A stretch of DNA of 64,000 nt from Aquirufa ecclesiirivi. Lineage in GTDB: Bacteria > Bacteroidota > Bacteroidia > Cytophagales > Spirosomataceae. The position numbers and the translations under genes are program-made. Below are positions 34,023 to 43,149 of the stretch, piece after piece. The notes below the pieces were generated by a model. It searched no databases. It saw nothing but the letters and a program-made list of their open reading frames with translations, and was not told where the DNA came from. The stretch covers positions 94,050 to 158,049 of the forward strand of contig NZ_JAANOP010000009.1 in assembly GCF_011250515.1 (NCBI RefSeq). Reading direction: 5' to 3'. Positions within the stretch are counted from its first letter, which is position 1, and each line of letters opens with the position of its first letter.

Positions 34023-35810
34023 ATGTCGAGTATACAAGTACAACTCATTGCAAGTATTCAAGCTGGTTTAAGTTCTTTATTTCAAATAGAAGATAATGAA
34101 CTCAGCCTTCAAGAAACGAAAAAGGAATTTGAAGGGGCCTATACTTTTGTTGTCTTTCCATATACCAAAAGAGCAGGAAAAGCACCAGTACAAATTGCTC
34201 AAGCCTTGGGAGACTATTTAATCGATAATAATCCACAACTTGTTAAGGCTTATCAGGTTGTACAAGGATTCTTAAATATTTCCCTACACGATTCTATTTG
34301 GTATGGATTATTACAAGAAATGGCTGAAGATAAATCGGCATTTCAATTGGCCCCTAAAAACGCAAAAATTGTCATTGAATATTCCTCTCCTAATACCAAT
34401 AAGCCCCTTCATTTAGGCCATTTAAGAAATAACTTTCTGGGTTATTCGGTAGCTCAAATATTAAAAGCTGGTGGTTATGATGTCGTAAAAACGAATTTAG
34501 TCAACGACCGAGGCATACATATTTGCAAGTCGATGTTGGCTTATCAATTATTTGGAAATGGAGAAACCCCCGCATCCAGTGGCTTGAAAGGTGACCACTT
34601 GGTGGGCAAATATTATGTAGCTTTTGATAAGGCATATAAATCAGAAATAGAACAATTGGTGGCAACTGGCATTGATCCAGAAAAAGCGAAAGCGCAGGCC
34701 CCTATGATGTTACAAGCTCAGGCCATGTTATTGGCTTGGGAGCAAGGAGAATCGTCCGTTATTCAATTGTGGGAAACCATGAATGCATGGGTATTGGATG
34801 GTTTTGCGGCTAGTTATAAACAAATGGGAGTAGATTTTGATAAAATTTACCGTGAATCCAATACCTATTTATTAGGTAAAAAACTGGTTGATGAAGGATT
34901 AGCTCAAGGCGTTTTCTATCAAAAACCCGATGGTTCCGTTTGGATCAATTTGGAAGAAGAAGGATTGGATGAAAAATTGGTATTGAGAAAGGATGGTACA
35001 TCGGTATACATCACTCAAGATATGGGTACAGCCCAATTAAAATATGAAGACTTTGGAGCTCAACAGTCCATATATGTGGTTGGAAATGAGCAAGATTACC
35101 ATTTTGAAGTCTTGTTTCACATTTTGAAGAAACTCCAAAAACCTTTCTCTTTAGGGAATTATCACTTGTCTTATGGTATGGTGGATTTACCTAGCGGTAA
35201 AATGAAATCAAGAGAAGGAACGGTGGTAGATGCAGATGATTTGATGCAGGAAATGGTGGATACTGCTCGAGAAAGAACCTTGGAATTGGGAAAAATAGAT
35301 GGTTTCTCTGAAGAGGAATCCAATCAATTATTTCAACAATTGGGTATGGGTGCATTAAAATATTTTTTACTGAAAGTTGACCCTAAAAAACGCATGTTAT
35401 TCAATCCTGAAGAATCCATTGATTTTCAAGGAAATACAGGTCCATTTATTCAATATACGCATACAAGAATTTGCTCCATCCGAAGAAAAGCCATAGAAAA
35501 AGGTTTTCCACTTAGAGGGGAAACTCAATCGAAAATATCGTTTGCAGAATCAGAGAGAGAATTAATTTATTTGTTAGGAACTTACAAAACGAAACTAGCG
35601 GAAGCTTGTGAGAGTTTCTCTCCATCGATAATCGCGCAATATTCCTTTGATTTAGCAAAACAATTCAATAAATTTTACAATGAATTGACCATCTTAAATG
35701 AAGAAAACGAGGAGATTAGAACAATTCGACTTACCTTGTCAGACTTAACAGGCAAAACAATTCAGCACGCAACTTCGTTATTAGGAATAGTTTCGCCTGA
35801 ACGAATGTAA
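34023..35810 (+). CDS. argS: Arginyl-tRNA synthetase
   Basis: The 595 residues form a class I synthetase. The N-terminal Add1 domain is followed by EYSSPNTNKPLHLGHLRNNFLG with the HIGH-type motif HLGH. FDKIYRESNTYLLGK, VYITQDMGTAQLKYEDF and MVDLPSGKMKSREGTVVDADDL mark the KMSKS-type loop (GKMKSREG), and the C-terminal DALR anticodon domain ends the protein. The length is normal. The next gene starts 1 bp later, although its product is unrelated. Confidence 0.97.
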   Translation: MSSIQVQLIASIQAGLSSLFQIEDNELSLQETKKEFEGAYTFVVFPYTKRAGKAPVQIAQALGDYLIDNNPQLVKAYQVVQGFLNISLHDSIWYGLLQEMAEDKSAFQLAPKNAKIVIEYSSPNTNKPLHLGHLRNNFLGYSVAQILKAGGYDVVKTNLVNDRGIHICKSMLAYQLFGNGETPASSGLKGDHLVGKYYVAFDKAYKSEIEQLVATGIDPEKAKAQAPMMLQAQAMLLAWEQGESSVIQLWETMNAWVLDGFAASYKQMGVDFDKIYRESNTYLLGKKLVDEGLAQGVFYQKPDGSVWINLEEEGLDEKLVLRKDGTSVYITQDMGTAQLKYEDFGAQQSIYVVGNEQDYHFEVLFHILKKLQKPFSLGNYHLSYGMVDLPSGKMKSREGTVVDADDLMQEMVDTARERTLELGKIDGFSEEESNQLFQQLGMGALKYFLLKVDPKKRMLFNPEESIDFQGNTGPFIQYTHTRICSIRRKAIEKGFPLRGETQSKISFAESERELIYLLGTYKTKLAEACESFSPSIIAQYSFDLAKQFNKFYNELTILNEENEEIRTIRLTLSDLTGKTIQHATSLLGIVSPERM

Positions 35811-35811
35811 C

Positions 35812-36438
35812 ATGAAACGAATTTTAACTTTCTCACTTATATTAATCACTGTCGTTATGCTAGTAAATATTGTAAAAATTGGATCCTTACTAACGGCGCT
35901 AACTTTGCCGTTTACACAAAACACCATTTTAAATCGCCCAGAAAACGTGGAAACTGTTGTTGCAGCACCGAACTTTCATAATTTCAAAATGAAAGGTATT
36001 GATGGTAAAGTTATTGACTTTAGCCAATTCAAAGGAAAGAAAGTGGTTGTATTAAATACTGCCTCTAAATGTGGTTATACACCACAGTATGCGGATTGGG
36101 AGAAATTCCACCAAGCAAACAAAGACGTTGTTATATTAGGTTTCCCTGCCAATGAATTTGGTGGTCAAGAACCAGGTAGCAACGATGAAATTGCTAGCTT
36201 TTGCCAAAAAAACTATGGTGTTAGCTTCCAAATGATGGAGAAGGTCGTGGTAAAAGGAGATGGAAAGTGTGACTTATACAAATGGCTTACCGATAAAAAA
36301 GGTAATGGTTGGAATGAAAAAGAACCAAGCTGGAATTTTTGTAAATATGTCATCAATGAAAAAGGTGAATTAGTCAATTTTTTCGCCTCGGCTATTAAAC
36401 CTTCGAGCCCAGAGTTTCTGCAAGCTTTAGCTAAATAA
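35812..36438 (+). CDS. Glutathione peroxidase-family thiol peroxidase with N-terminal membrane anchor
   Basis: The 208 residues begin with a hydrophobic segment (about 5-35) that acts as anchor or signal. The peroxidase domain has the active Cys in VLNTASKCGYTPQYADWEK, Gln in FPANEFGGQEPGSNDEIASFC and Trp in WNFCKYVINEKG. A Cys replaces selenocysteine, so it probably uses thioredoxin, as most bacterial GPx proteins do. It follows argS by 1 bp and ends at a terminator. Confidence 0.92.
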   Translation: MKRILTFSLILITVVMLVNIVKIGSLLTALTLPFTQNTILNRPENVETVVAAPNFHNFKMKGIDGKVIDFSQFKGKKVVVLNTASKCGYTPQYADWEKFHQANKDVVILGFPANEFGGQEPGSNDEIASFCQKNYGVSFQMMEKVVVKGDGKCDLYKWLTDKKGNGWNEKEPSWNFCKYVINEKGELVNFFASAIKPSSPEFLQALAK

Positions 36439-36448
36439 TTTATTTCTG

Positions 36449-36485
36449 ACATCCCTGAATTCAAAAATTCAGGGATGTTTGTTTA
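36449..36485 (+). terminator. Rho-independent terminator after the peroxidase gene
   Basis: A perfect 13-bp stem (36449-36461 with 36466-36478), loop CAAA, is followed by TTTGTTTA. Confidence 0.85.
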
Positions 36486-36503
36486 TAGTAAATACAACAA
36501 CAT

Positions 36504-37418
36504 ATGAATCGTTGGGTAGAAGCCGCGAGGCCTCGGACATTACCTCTGGCTATTGCTAGCACCATTTTAGGAAATATTTTGGCCTATGTAGATGGCCATT
36601 TTCAATGGACTATTGGTGCTTTAGCTATTCTTACTACCCTCTTACTTCAGATTTTATCCAATTTTGCCAACGATTTAGGCGACACTCAAAACGGAGTCGA
36701 CAATGCAGATAGAAAAGTAGCGCTACGGGCTGTACAGACTGGAGCAATCAGCCCATCTGAGATGAAAAATGCGGTTTATCTAAGTGCGCTCTTAGCATTT
36801 ATTTCAGGTCTCAGTTTATTGTACATCAGTCTTCAATCGGCTTCCATTGAAATCATTTTAGGCTTTTTAGTATTAGGCATATTGGCTATTGGTGCTGCTA
36901 TTGCCTATACAGTTGGAAAAAGACCCTATGGATATATGGGATTAGGAGACCTTTCCGTCTTTATTTTCTTCGGTTTAGTTGGTACCGTAGGAGTCTATTT
37001 TTTACAAACCTTGGAATTCAAACTAGCCGCATTTTTACCCGCCGCAGGCTGTGGATTCATGTCGGTAGCTGTATTAAATTTGAATAATTTACGGGATTTG
37101 GACAATGATAAAAAACAAGGAAAGATGTCGATTCCTGTGCGTATAGGTAAAACCGCTGGATTTTTATATCAAAAATTTTTATACATTTTAACTATTTTAA
37201 GTTTTGGAATATATCCCATGGTAAATCTTGGGGTCCCTCCTACTTTCTTTCAAAACTCAACCATGTTGGCGGCATATATTCCCATCGCCTTATTAGCTAA
37301 TAAATTACAACCTCATTTAACTCCAGCTCAAATAGATCCCTATTTGAAAAAAACGGCTTTAGTCACCTTGTGGCTTATTTTGGTATTTGGCTTTACCCAA
37401 ATTTTTCTTAGCGAGTGA
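36504..37418 (+). CDS. menA: 1,4-dihydroxy-2-naphthoate polyprenyltransferase
   Basis: This 304-residue UbiA-family membrane enzyme attaches the prenyl tail in menaquinone synthesis. It has about eight hydrophobic segments. The first Asp motif is NFANDLGDTQNGVDNADRK and the second is NNLRDLDNDKKQGKMSIPVRIGK. The start MNRWVEAARPRTLPLAIA is typical of MenA. It begins 19 bp after the preceding terminator. Confidence 0.95.
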   Translation: MNRWVEAARPRTLPLAIASTILGNILAYVDGHFQWTIGALAILTTLLLQILSNFANDLGDTQNGVDNADRKVALRAVQTGAISPSEMKNAVYLSALLAFISGLSLLYISLQSASIEIILGFLVLGILAIGAAIAYTVGKRPYGYMGLGDLSVFIFFGLVGTVGVYFLQTLEFKLAAFLPAAGCGFMSVAVLNLNNLRDLDNDKKQGKMSIPVRIGKTAGFLYQKFLYILTILSFGIYPMVNLGVPPTFFQNSTMLAAYIPIALLANKLQPHLTPAQIDPYLKKTALVTLWLILVFGFTQIFLSE

Positions 37419-37455
37419 TTTCCCTTATTTTTACGTAATAAATTAATATTATACC

Positions 37456-38802
37456 ATGAAGTGGACTTCTCTGGCTTTTGCCTGCATGCTATTATTTTCT
37501 AATTCTATGATGGCGCAAGATGCTGTCAATTACATGGAACTAGGTTTAACTCAAAATAAAACGGGAAATTACGCCGAGGCCCTACGAAACTTCAGTATTG
37601 AAATTGAGAAAAATACAGCAAATCCAAATCCCATAGCCTTTTATAATCGTGGTTTTGCCAAATATAATTTGAAGGATTTTCGGGGAGCTATTTTGGATTT
37701 CGAAAAAGCGATTGAATTAAAATCTACTTATTATGAGGCATTCATAGCTCGTGGGCAAAGTTATAGCAAGCAAGACAATCATAAAATTGCCATTCAAGAC
37801 TACAATGAGGCCATTCGCTTAAATCCATTAGAAGCTACGGCTTATTATTCCAGAGGATTGTCGAAGAGTAAATTAGAAAACTACCGTGGTGGTTTATCTG
37901 ACTTCAATAAATCACTAGAACTTAACCCTGAATATGCCCCTTGTTTGGCAGCTCGAGGGGATTGCAAAGTGAAATTAGGTGAATATGCTAGCAGCATTGA
38001 AGATTATAGCAAGGCCATTGAAATTAGTCCTAAAAGATCTACCTACTATTCCGGTAGAGGGTTTGCCAAAATGAAATTGAATGATTTTGCTAATGCCCTA
38101 AAAGATTTTAATGAGGCTTTGAAAATTAGTCCAGATGAAGCCAATGATTGGTATTATGCTGGATTTTGTAAAACTCAATTGGAAAATTTCAGAGGAGAAA
38201 ATGGCGAAAAAGGAGCTTTAGAAGATTTCAATAAAGCGCTTGAATTAGAGCCTTCCAAAGTAGAAGCATTCTATGGTAGAGGTTTTGTTAAGTCGAAATT
38301 AGGAGATCAGCGAGGTGCGATAGAAGATTATACCAAAGCGGTAGATATGGGGAATTTAGAAAATACAAAGATTCTTTACACAGCGAAAATGAATAAGGCT
38401 GTATTGGATGAATTACGTTATTCTGTTCAGGATAAAATCAAAATAGCTGAATTCTCTACCGAAAGGGCTGAAATTTATTTCAATAGAGGATTAGCGAAAT
38501 CCAAATCTGGAGATCCCAAACAAGCCATGGAAGATTACAATCGGGCCATTTCGCTTAATCCTATTTATGCGGATGCTTATTTCATGAGAGCCATGGCCAA
38601 ATCCAATGTAGGAGATCAGCGCAGTGCCATTCAAGATTGTAGTAATGCGATAAAATTGAATGCCAAATACGCTGAAGCCTATTTTGTTCGAGGTATCATC
38701 AAATTAGCTTTAGTTGATACCACAGGATGTTTGGACTTAAGCAAAGCAGGTGAATTGGGTTATAATCCCTCCTTCCAAGTTATCCGAGATTTCTGTAACT
38801 AA
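37456..38802 (+). CDS. Secreted tetratricopeptide-repeat protein
   Basis: The 448 residues carry a signal peptide (MKWTSLAFACMLLFSNSMMAQ) and about ten TPR units with unusually uniform motifs such as YYSRGLSKSKLENYRGGLSDFNKSLELNP and YFNRGLAKSKSGDPKQAMEDYNRAISLNP. The repeats show the R-G-x-x-K pattern of Sel1/TPR-like envelope proteins. It probably acts in the periplasm as a binding scaffold. No enzyme motif is seen. A TATTTTTA sequence just upstream is a weak promoter candidate. Confidence 0.88.
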   Translation: MKWTSLAFACMLLFSNSMMAQDAVNYMELGLTQNKTGNYAEALRNFSIEIEKNTANPNPIAFYNRGFAKYNLKDFRGAILDFEKAIELKSTYYEAFIARGQSYSKQDNHKIAIQDYNEAIRLNPLEATAYYSRGLSKSKLENYRGGLSDFNKSLELNPEYAPCLAARGDCKVKLGEYASSIEDYSKAIEISPKRSTYYSGRGFAKMKLNDFANALKDFNEALKISPDEANDWYYAGFCKTQLENFRGENGEKGALEDFNKALELEPSKVEAFYGRGFVKSKLGDQRGAIEDYTKAVDMGNLENTKILYTAKMNKAVLDELRYSVQDKIKIAEFSTERAEIYFNRGLAKSKSGDPKQAMEDYNRAISLNPIYADAYFMRAMAKSNVGDQRSAIQDCSNAIKLNAKYAEAYFVRGIIKLALVDTTGCLDLSKAGELGYNPSFQVIRDFCN

Positions 38803-38804
38803 AA

Positions 38805-39578
38805 TTACTCGAAACGTAAATGCTTAACTGACTCACCAGAAGAAGCTAATTCTTCTAGGGCGTCTATACCAATTTGTAAGTGAAGATTGACGTAATTATC
38901 GGTTACTTTCTTATCGCTAACATCCGTTTTTACACCATCGGGAGTCATGGGATTATCCGATACTAACAATAGAGCCCCACGTGGAATTTTATTGACAAAT
39001 CCCACCGTAAATATGGTAGCCGTTTCCATGTCGATGCACATAGCTCGAATATCAGATAAATATTTTTTAAATTCTTCATCGTGCTCCCAAACTCGACGAT
39101 TGGTCGTATAAATCAAGCCTGTCCAATAATCCTTTTCGTGTTTTTTGATCATAGAAGATACAGACCGTTGCAAGCGGAAAGAGGGTAATGCTGGGATTTC
39201 TTTGGGCATATATTCATCTGATGTACCTTCTCCCCTAACAGCCGCGATAGGCAGGATTAAATCTCCCAAAGCAAGATTCTTTTTAAGTCCGCCACATTTA
39301 CCTAGAAACAACACAGCTTTAGGTGAAATGGCCGAGAGAATATCCATCACTGTAGCTGCCATGGGTGATCCCATTCCAAAATTGATGATGGTGATATTAT
39401 CTGCTGTAGCCGTCTGCATGGGACGATCTTGTCCTAAAATTTCTACATCAAATTTTTGGGCAAACATATCCACATAGTTCTTGAAATTGGTTAATAAAAT
39501 ATATTGACCAAATTTTTCCAGCGGTGTACCGGTGTAGCGCGGTAGCCAATTTTGTACAATTTCTTCTTTAGTTTTCAT
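38805..39578 (-). CDS. amn: AMP nucleosidase
   Basis: The 257-residue protein belongs to the short Bacteroidota-type AMP nucleosidases. MKTKEEIVQNWLPRYTGTPLEKFGQYILLTNF is followed by NFGMGSPMAATVMDIL, LFLGKCGGLKKNLALGDLILPIAAVRGEGTSD, DMETATIFTVGFVN and LLVSDNPMTPDGVKTD. It splits AMP into adenine and ribose 5-phosphate. The gene diverges from the nuclease-like gene. The spacer carries a 26-bp inverted repeat. Confidence 0.93.
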   Translation of the reverse strand: MKTKEEIVQNWLPRYTGTPLEKFGQYILLTNFKNYVDMFAQKFDVEILGQDRPMQTATADNITIINFGMGSPMAATVMDILSAISPKAVLFLGKCGGLKKNLALGDLILPIAAVRGEGTSDEYMPKEIPALPSFRLQRSVSSMIKKHEKDYWTGLIYTTNRRVWEHDEEFKKYLSDIRAMCIDMETATIFTVGFVNKIPRGALLLVSDNPMTPDGVKTDVSDKKVTDNYVNLHLQIGIDALEELASSGESVKHLRFE

Positions 39579-39599
39579 GAAAAGATAAAGTTCGTGATG

Positions 39600-39625
39600 A
39601 AATTAATCTACAAATAGATTAATTT
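39600..39625. promoter_or_regulatory. Inverted repeat in the amn/nuclease divergent spacer
   Basis: Two perfect 11-bp arms (39600-39610 and 39615-39625, core AATCTA and TAGATT) surround CAAA. It sits mid-spacer, 22 bp from the amn start and 20 bp from the plus-strand ATG. It could be an operator for both genes; no T-run makes it a terminator. Confidence 0.5.
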
Positions 39626-39644
39626 AGAGTTTGTGTAATGGCCT

Positions 39645-40106
39645 ATGATGCAACCTATAGCTGACCTGACGCTGCAGTTTCCTCCTTATGATTACAAATT
39701 AAAAAAAAAGGATGGAAAACTCTATATTTTTGACTCCATTGCCAAAAAATACAGATTGCTTTCACCAGAAGAATGGGTTCGTCAACACTGTTTACAGTAC
39801 ATTACGCAACATTTACGTTATCCTAGTGGAATGATTCAAATTGAAGGTGGTATTAGCGTCAATCAACTACAAAGAAGAAGTGACATTCAAATATTTGCTA
39901 ATGATGGAACGGTGTTTATGATCATTGAATGTAAAGCTCCACATGTAAAGTTAACGGATGTTACTTGGCAACAGATTAGCCAGTATCAAAAGCAAATTAA
40001 TTCCAAGTATTTAGTTCTCACGAATGGTCTGGAAACTAGATTTTTAGAAATAGATTTATTACACCAAAAAACGAATACATTAACACAATTTCCTATTTAT
40101 TCATGA
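39645..40106 (+). CDS. HsdR N-terminal-like PD-(D/E)XK domain protein (orphan)
   Basis: The 153-residue protein matches the type I restriction HsdR_N_2-type domain seen as single-domain proteins in Bacteroidota. It has RSDIQIFANDGTVFMIIECKAP (Asp then Glu-x-Lys of the nuclease fold) and LTDVTWQQISQYQKQI followed by YLVLTNG. No helicase, methylase or specificity gene is nearby, so it is not a restriction system. Its stop overlaps the next gene by 4 bp. The role is unknown; replication or repair is a guess. ATG 39648 is an alternative start. Confidence 0.8.
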   Translation: MMQPIADLTLQFPPYDYKLKKKDGKLYIFDSIAKKYRLLSPEEWVRQHCLQYITQHLRYPSGMIQIEGGISVNQLQRRSDIQIFANDGTVFMIIECKAPHVKLTDVTWQQISQYQKQINSKYLVLTNGLETRFLEIDLLHQKTNTLTQFPIYS

Positions 40107-41740
40107 AAAAAACGACACAAGTATTTGCCTATTTAATCATCAGTGTGCTAAGCATAAGTACGGCTTGGGCTCAAAACAAGACTAAATCATTAGCCAAAAG
40201 ACCCGCCTTAGTTGTCGGTATTGTGGTAGATCAAATGCGATATGATTATTTATATAAATACCAAGATCGTTATAGCGACAATGGCTTTAAGCGATTGATG
40301 CGAGAAGGTTTAAATTGCCAAGATAATCATTATAACTATGCTCCCACTGTTACAGCCGCTGGACATGCTAGTGTATATACAGGAACAGTACCTGCGGTTC
40401 ATGGCATTGTTGGAAATGATTGGACAGATGTAGCCACTGGAAAAAAGGTATATTGTACAGAAGATAGTACAGTAACTACCGTGGGCACCACAGGAAAATC
40501 AGGTTTTATGTCGCCAAAAAACCTATGGACTAGCACTATTACCGATCAACTTCGAATTGCACAAAACTTCCGTTCCAAAACGATAGCAATTGCCTTAAAA
40601 GATCGTGGTGCTATTTTACCAGGTGGGCATACAGCGAATGGCTCTTATTGGTATGATTCAAAAGAAGGTCGCTGGATTACTTCTTCGTTTTACATGAAAG
40701 AATTACCGAGCTGGGTTCAGAAGTTTAATGCCGAAGAAAAAGCACTTAACTATGTCAAACAAGGTTGGAATACCTTATATCCTATTGAAACCTATGTTCA
40801 AAGTGCGGAAGACAATTTACCTTTTGAAGGCAAATTACCTTCAGAAAAGACGCCCACGTTTCCACATGCATTAGAAGGACCAAATCCCTTAGAAATCATC
40901 CGTTCTACTCCTTATGGAAATTCCATCACTAAGGATTTTGCTTTAAAAGCGATAGAAGAAGAAAAATTAGGACAAAATAATCAAACCGACTTTTTAGCCC
41001 TTAGCTTTTCTTCCACCGATTATGTGGGTCATGCTTTTGGCCCTCAATCCATTGAGTTAGAAGATACCTATTTGCGTTTGGACCGAGATATTGCTGAGCT
41101 TTTGACTTATTTGGACAAAAAATTTGGTAAAGATCGTGTGTTGGTATTTTTAACGGCTGACCATGCTGTAGCCGAGGTACCTGGATATTTGCATTCGAAG
41201 AAAATGCCTGCTGGGGTATTTGAAGCTAGTAAAGCTTTAACTGAAGCCAAAAATGCATTGCAGAAAGAGTTTGGGTCGGATAAATTAATTGTAGGAAGTG
41301 AAAACTCCCAATTGTACATTGATCATGCTTTGCTGGAGAAATTAGCTATCAATCGTAAAAAATTACACCAAGTAATTTCAACGGCCTATTCCAAAATAGA
41401 GGGTACATCCACTATTGTGGATATGCAGGATGTTGCTAATAGTACCTTAATTCAACCATATAAAGAATTGGTATCGAATGGCTATCATCCAGCACGAAGT
41501 GGAGATTTCATGATTCTATTAAAACCACAATGGTTTATGGGAGGAAAAACGGGAACTACACATAGTACTTTATATGCCTATGACACACATGTACCTTTAC
41601 TGTTTTATGGTTGGAAGGTAAAACCTCAAGAAATAAGCAGTAGAACTAGCATTAGTGACATTTCAACCACTTTAGCTAATTGGTTAGGATGTATGGAACC
41701 ATCGGGAAGTATTGGTAAAATTATACCGATGGCTAAATAA
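40103..41740 (+). CDS. PafA-like alkaline phosphatase family protein
   Basis: The 545-residue secreted protein (signal MKKTTQVFAYLIISVLSISTAWA) resembles the calcium-independent PafA phosphatase. It has VVGIVVDQMRYDYL, the nucleophile Thr in NYAPTVTAAGHASVYTG (about 82-84), Asn in HGIVGNDWTD, IALKDRGAILPGG, and zinc ligands in SSTDYVGHAFGP and LTADHAVAEVPGYLH. It releases phosphate from organic monoesters in the periplasm. It starts 4 bp inside the nuclease-like gene. Confidence 0.92.
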   Translation: MKKTTQVFAYLIISVLSISTAWAQNKTKSLAKRPALVVGIVVDQMRYDYLYKYQDRYSDNGFKRLMREGLNCQDNHYNYAPTVTAAGHASVYTGTVPAVHGIVGNDWTDVATGKKVYCTEDSTVTTVGTTGKSGFMSPKNLWTSTITDQLRIAQNFRSKTIAIALKDRGAILPGGHTANGSYWYDSKEGRWITSSFYMKELPSWVQKFNAEEKALNYVKQGWNTLYPIETYVQSAEDNLPFEGKLPSEKTPTFPHALEGPNPLEIIRSTPYGNSITKDFALKAIEEEKLGQNNQTDFLALSFSSTDYVGHAFGPQSIELEDTYLRLDRDIAELLTYLDKKFGKDRVLVFLTADHAVAEVPGYLHSKKMPAGVFEASKALTEAKNALQKEFGSDKLIVGSENSQLYIDHALLEKLAINRKKLHQVISTAYSKIEGTSTIVDMQDVANSTLIQPYKELVSNGYHPARSGDFMILLKPQWFMGGKTGTTHSTLYAYDTHVPLLFYGWKVKPQEISSRTSISDISTTLANWLGCMEPSGSIGKIIPMAK

Positions 41741-41826
41741 GTATTGATAATCCAATTCATTTATAAATATTAAAAGAAAAATGGCTAATTTTAAGCCAAA
41801 TTTTTGAACTAAATAAAGATTAACCC

Positions 41827-43140
41827 ATGAAAATTGCGGTAGTAGGAACGGGATATGTTGGCCTTGTAACAGGTACATGTTTTTCAGAAACAGGTAATCA
41901 CGTCACATGTGTTGATATCAATGAGGCAAAGATTAATCAAATGAAAGCGGGTGTTGTACCCATTTATGAACCGGGTTTAGAAGATTTATTTCACCGCAAT
42001 GTGGGAGAAGGTCGTTTAAACTTTACTACTTCCTTGATAGAAGGAATAGAAGGAGCTAAAGTAATCTTTTTAGCACTTCCTACCCCTCCGGGTGAAGATG
42101 GTTCGGCCGATTTGAAATACATATTGCAAGTAGCGAATGATTTAGGCCCTTTATTGAAAGAATATACGGTTATCATCGATAAAAGTACGGTTCCAGTAGG
42201 TACTTCAGAATTGGTCAAAAATGCCATTGCTCAACATGCCAAGGTCCCTTTTGATGTCGTATCGAATCCTGAATTTTTACGTGAAGGTGTGGCCGTAGAG
42301 GATTTCATGAAACCAGATCGAGTAGTGATTGGAACTGAATCAGAAAGAGCTAAAGAATTAATGAGCAAACTATATGCTCCCTTGGTTCGTCAGGGAAATC
42401 CGATTATTTTCATGGATGAGCGCTCAGCGGAAATGACGAAATATGCCGCTAATGCATTTTTAGCCACCAAGATTACCTTCATGAATGAAATAGCCAATTT
42501 ATGTGAATTGGTGGGTGCGAATGTAGATGATATCCGCCGTGGAATTGGTACCGATTCACGCATTGGTAAGCGTTTCTTGTTTGCTGGAATTGGTTATGGA
42601 GGAAGTTGTTTTCCAAAAGATGTTCAAGCATTGGCTAAAACCTCCGAAGAGAATAATTACAAGTTCCATATTTTGGATAGCGTAATGCGCGTGAATGAAA
42701 ATCAGAAGACGAAATTATTGCCGCAGGTTCGACAGTATTTTAATGAAGATTTAGCAGGAAAAACCATCGCGATTTGGGGATTGGCATTTAAGCCATATAC
42801 AGATGATATTCGTGAAGCCCCTGCTTTGTATAATATTGAAGCATTATTAGAGGCTGGATGTACCATCAAGGCTTATGATCCAGAGGCGATGCCAAATGTA
42901 CAGGCTTTATTAGGAGACAGTGTTCAATTTTGCAAGAATCCGTATGAGGCACTAGAAGATGCTGATGCCTTATTAATTGTTACCGAGTGGCCACAATTCC
43001 GTACACCTGATTTCGATAAAATGGACTCTTTGCTTAAAAATAAAGTTATTTTTGATGGTAGAAATTTATATGAATTATCTCAAATGAAAGAATTGGGATA
43101 TACATATTACTCGATTGGCCGTCAAACCGTATTATCATAA
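41827..43140 (+). CDS. ugd: UDP-glucose 6-dehydrogenase
   Basis: The 437 residues have MKIAVVGTGYVGLVTGTCFSE (Rossmann), EPGLEDL, ALPTPPGEDGSADL, VSNPEFLREGVAVEDF and the catalytic Cys in GIGYGGSCFPKDVQAL (about 262). The C-terminal part is WGLAFKPYTDDIREAP and WPQFRTPDF. It oxidises UDP-glucose to UDP-glucuronate. The decarboxylase gene follows after 9 bp, giving a path to UDP-xylose. A TAATTTTA element (41786-41793) is one mismatch from the promoter consensus. Confidence 0.96.
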   Translation: MKIAVVGTGYVGLVTGTCFSETGNHVTCVDINEAKINQMKAGVVPIYEPGLEDLFHRNVGEGRLNFTTSLIEGIEGAKVIFLALPTPPGEDGSADLKYILQVANDLGPLLKEYTVIIDKSTVPVGTSELVKNAIAQHAKVPFDVVSNPEFLREGVAVEDFMKPDRVVIGTESERAKELMSKLYAPLVRQGNPIIFMDERSAEMTKYAANAFLATKITFMNEIANLCELVGANVDDIRRGIGTDSRIGKRFLFAGIGYGGSCFPKDVQALAKTSEENNYKFHILDSVMRVNENQKTKLLPQVRQYFNEDLAGKTIAIWGLAFKPYTDDIREAPALYNIEALLEAGCTIKAYDPEAMPNVQALLGDSVQFCKNPYEALEDADALLIVTEWPQFRTPDFDKMDSLLKNKVIFDGRNLYELSQMKELGYTYYSIGRQTVLS

Positions 43141-43149
43141 ATCATAGAA

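Noticed and set aside
39145..39477. Plus-strand open frame inside amn
   Set aside because: Antisense to a conserved enzyme; no coding features of its own.
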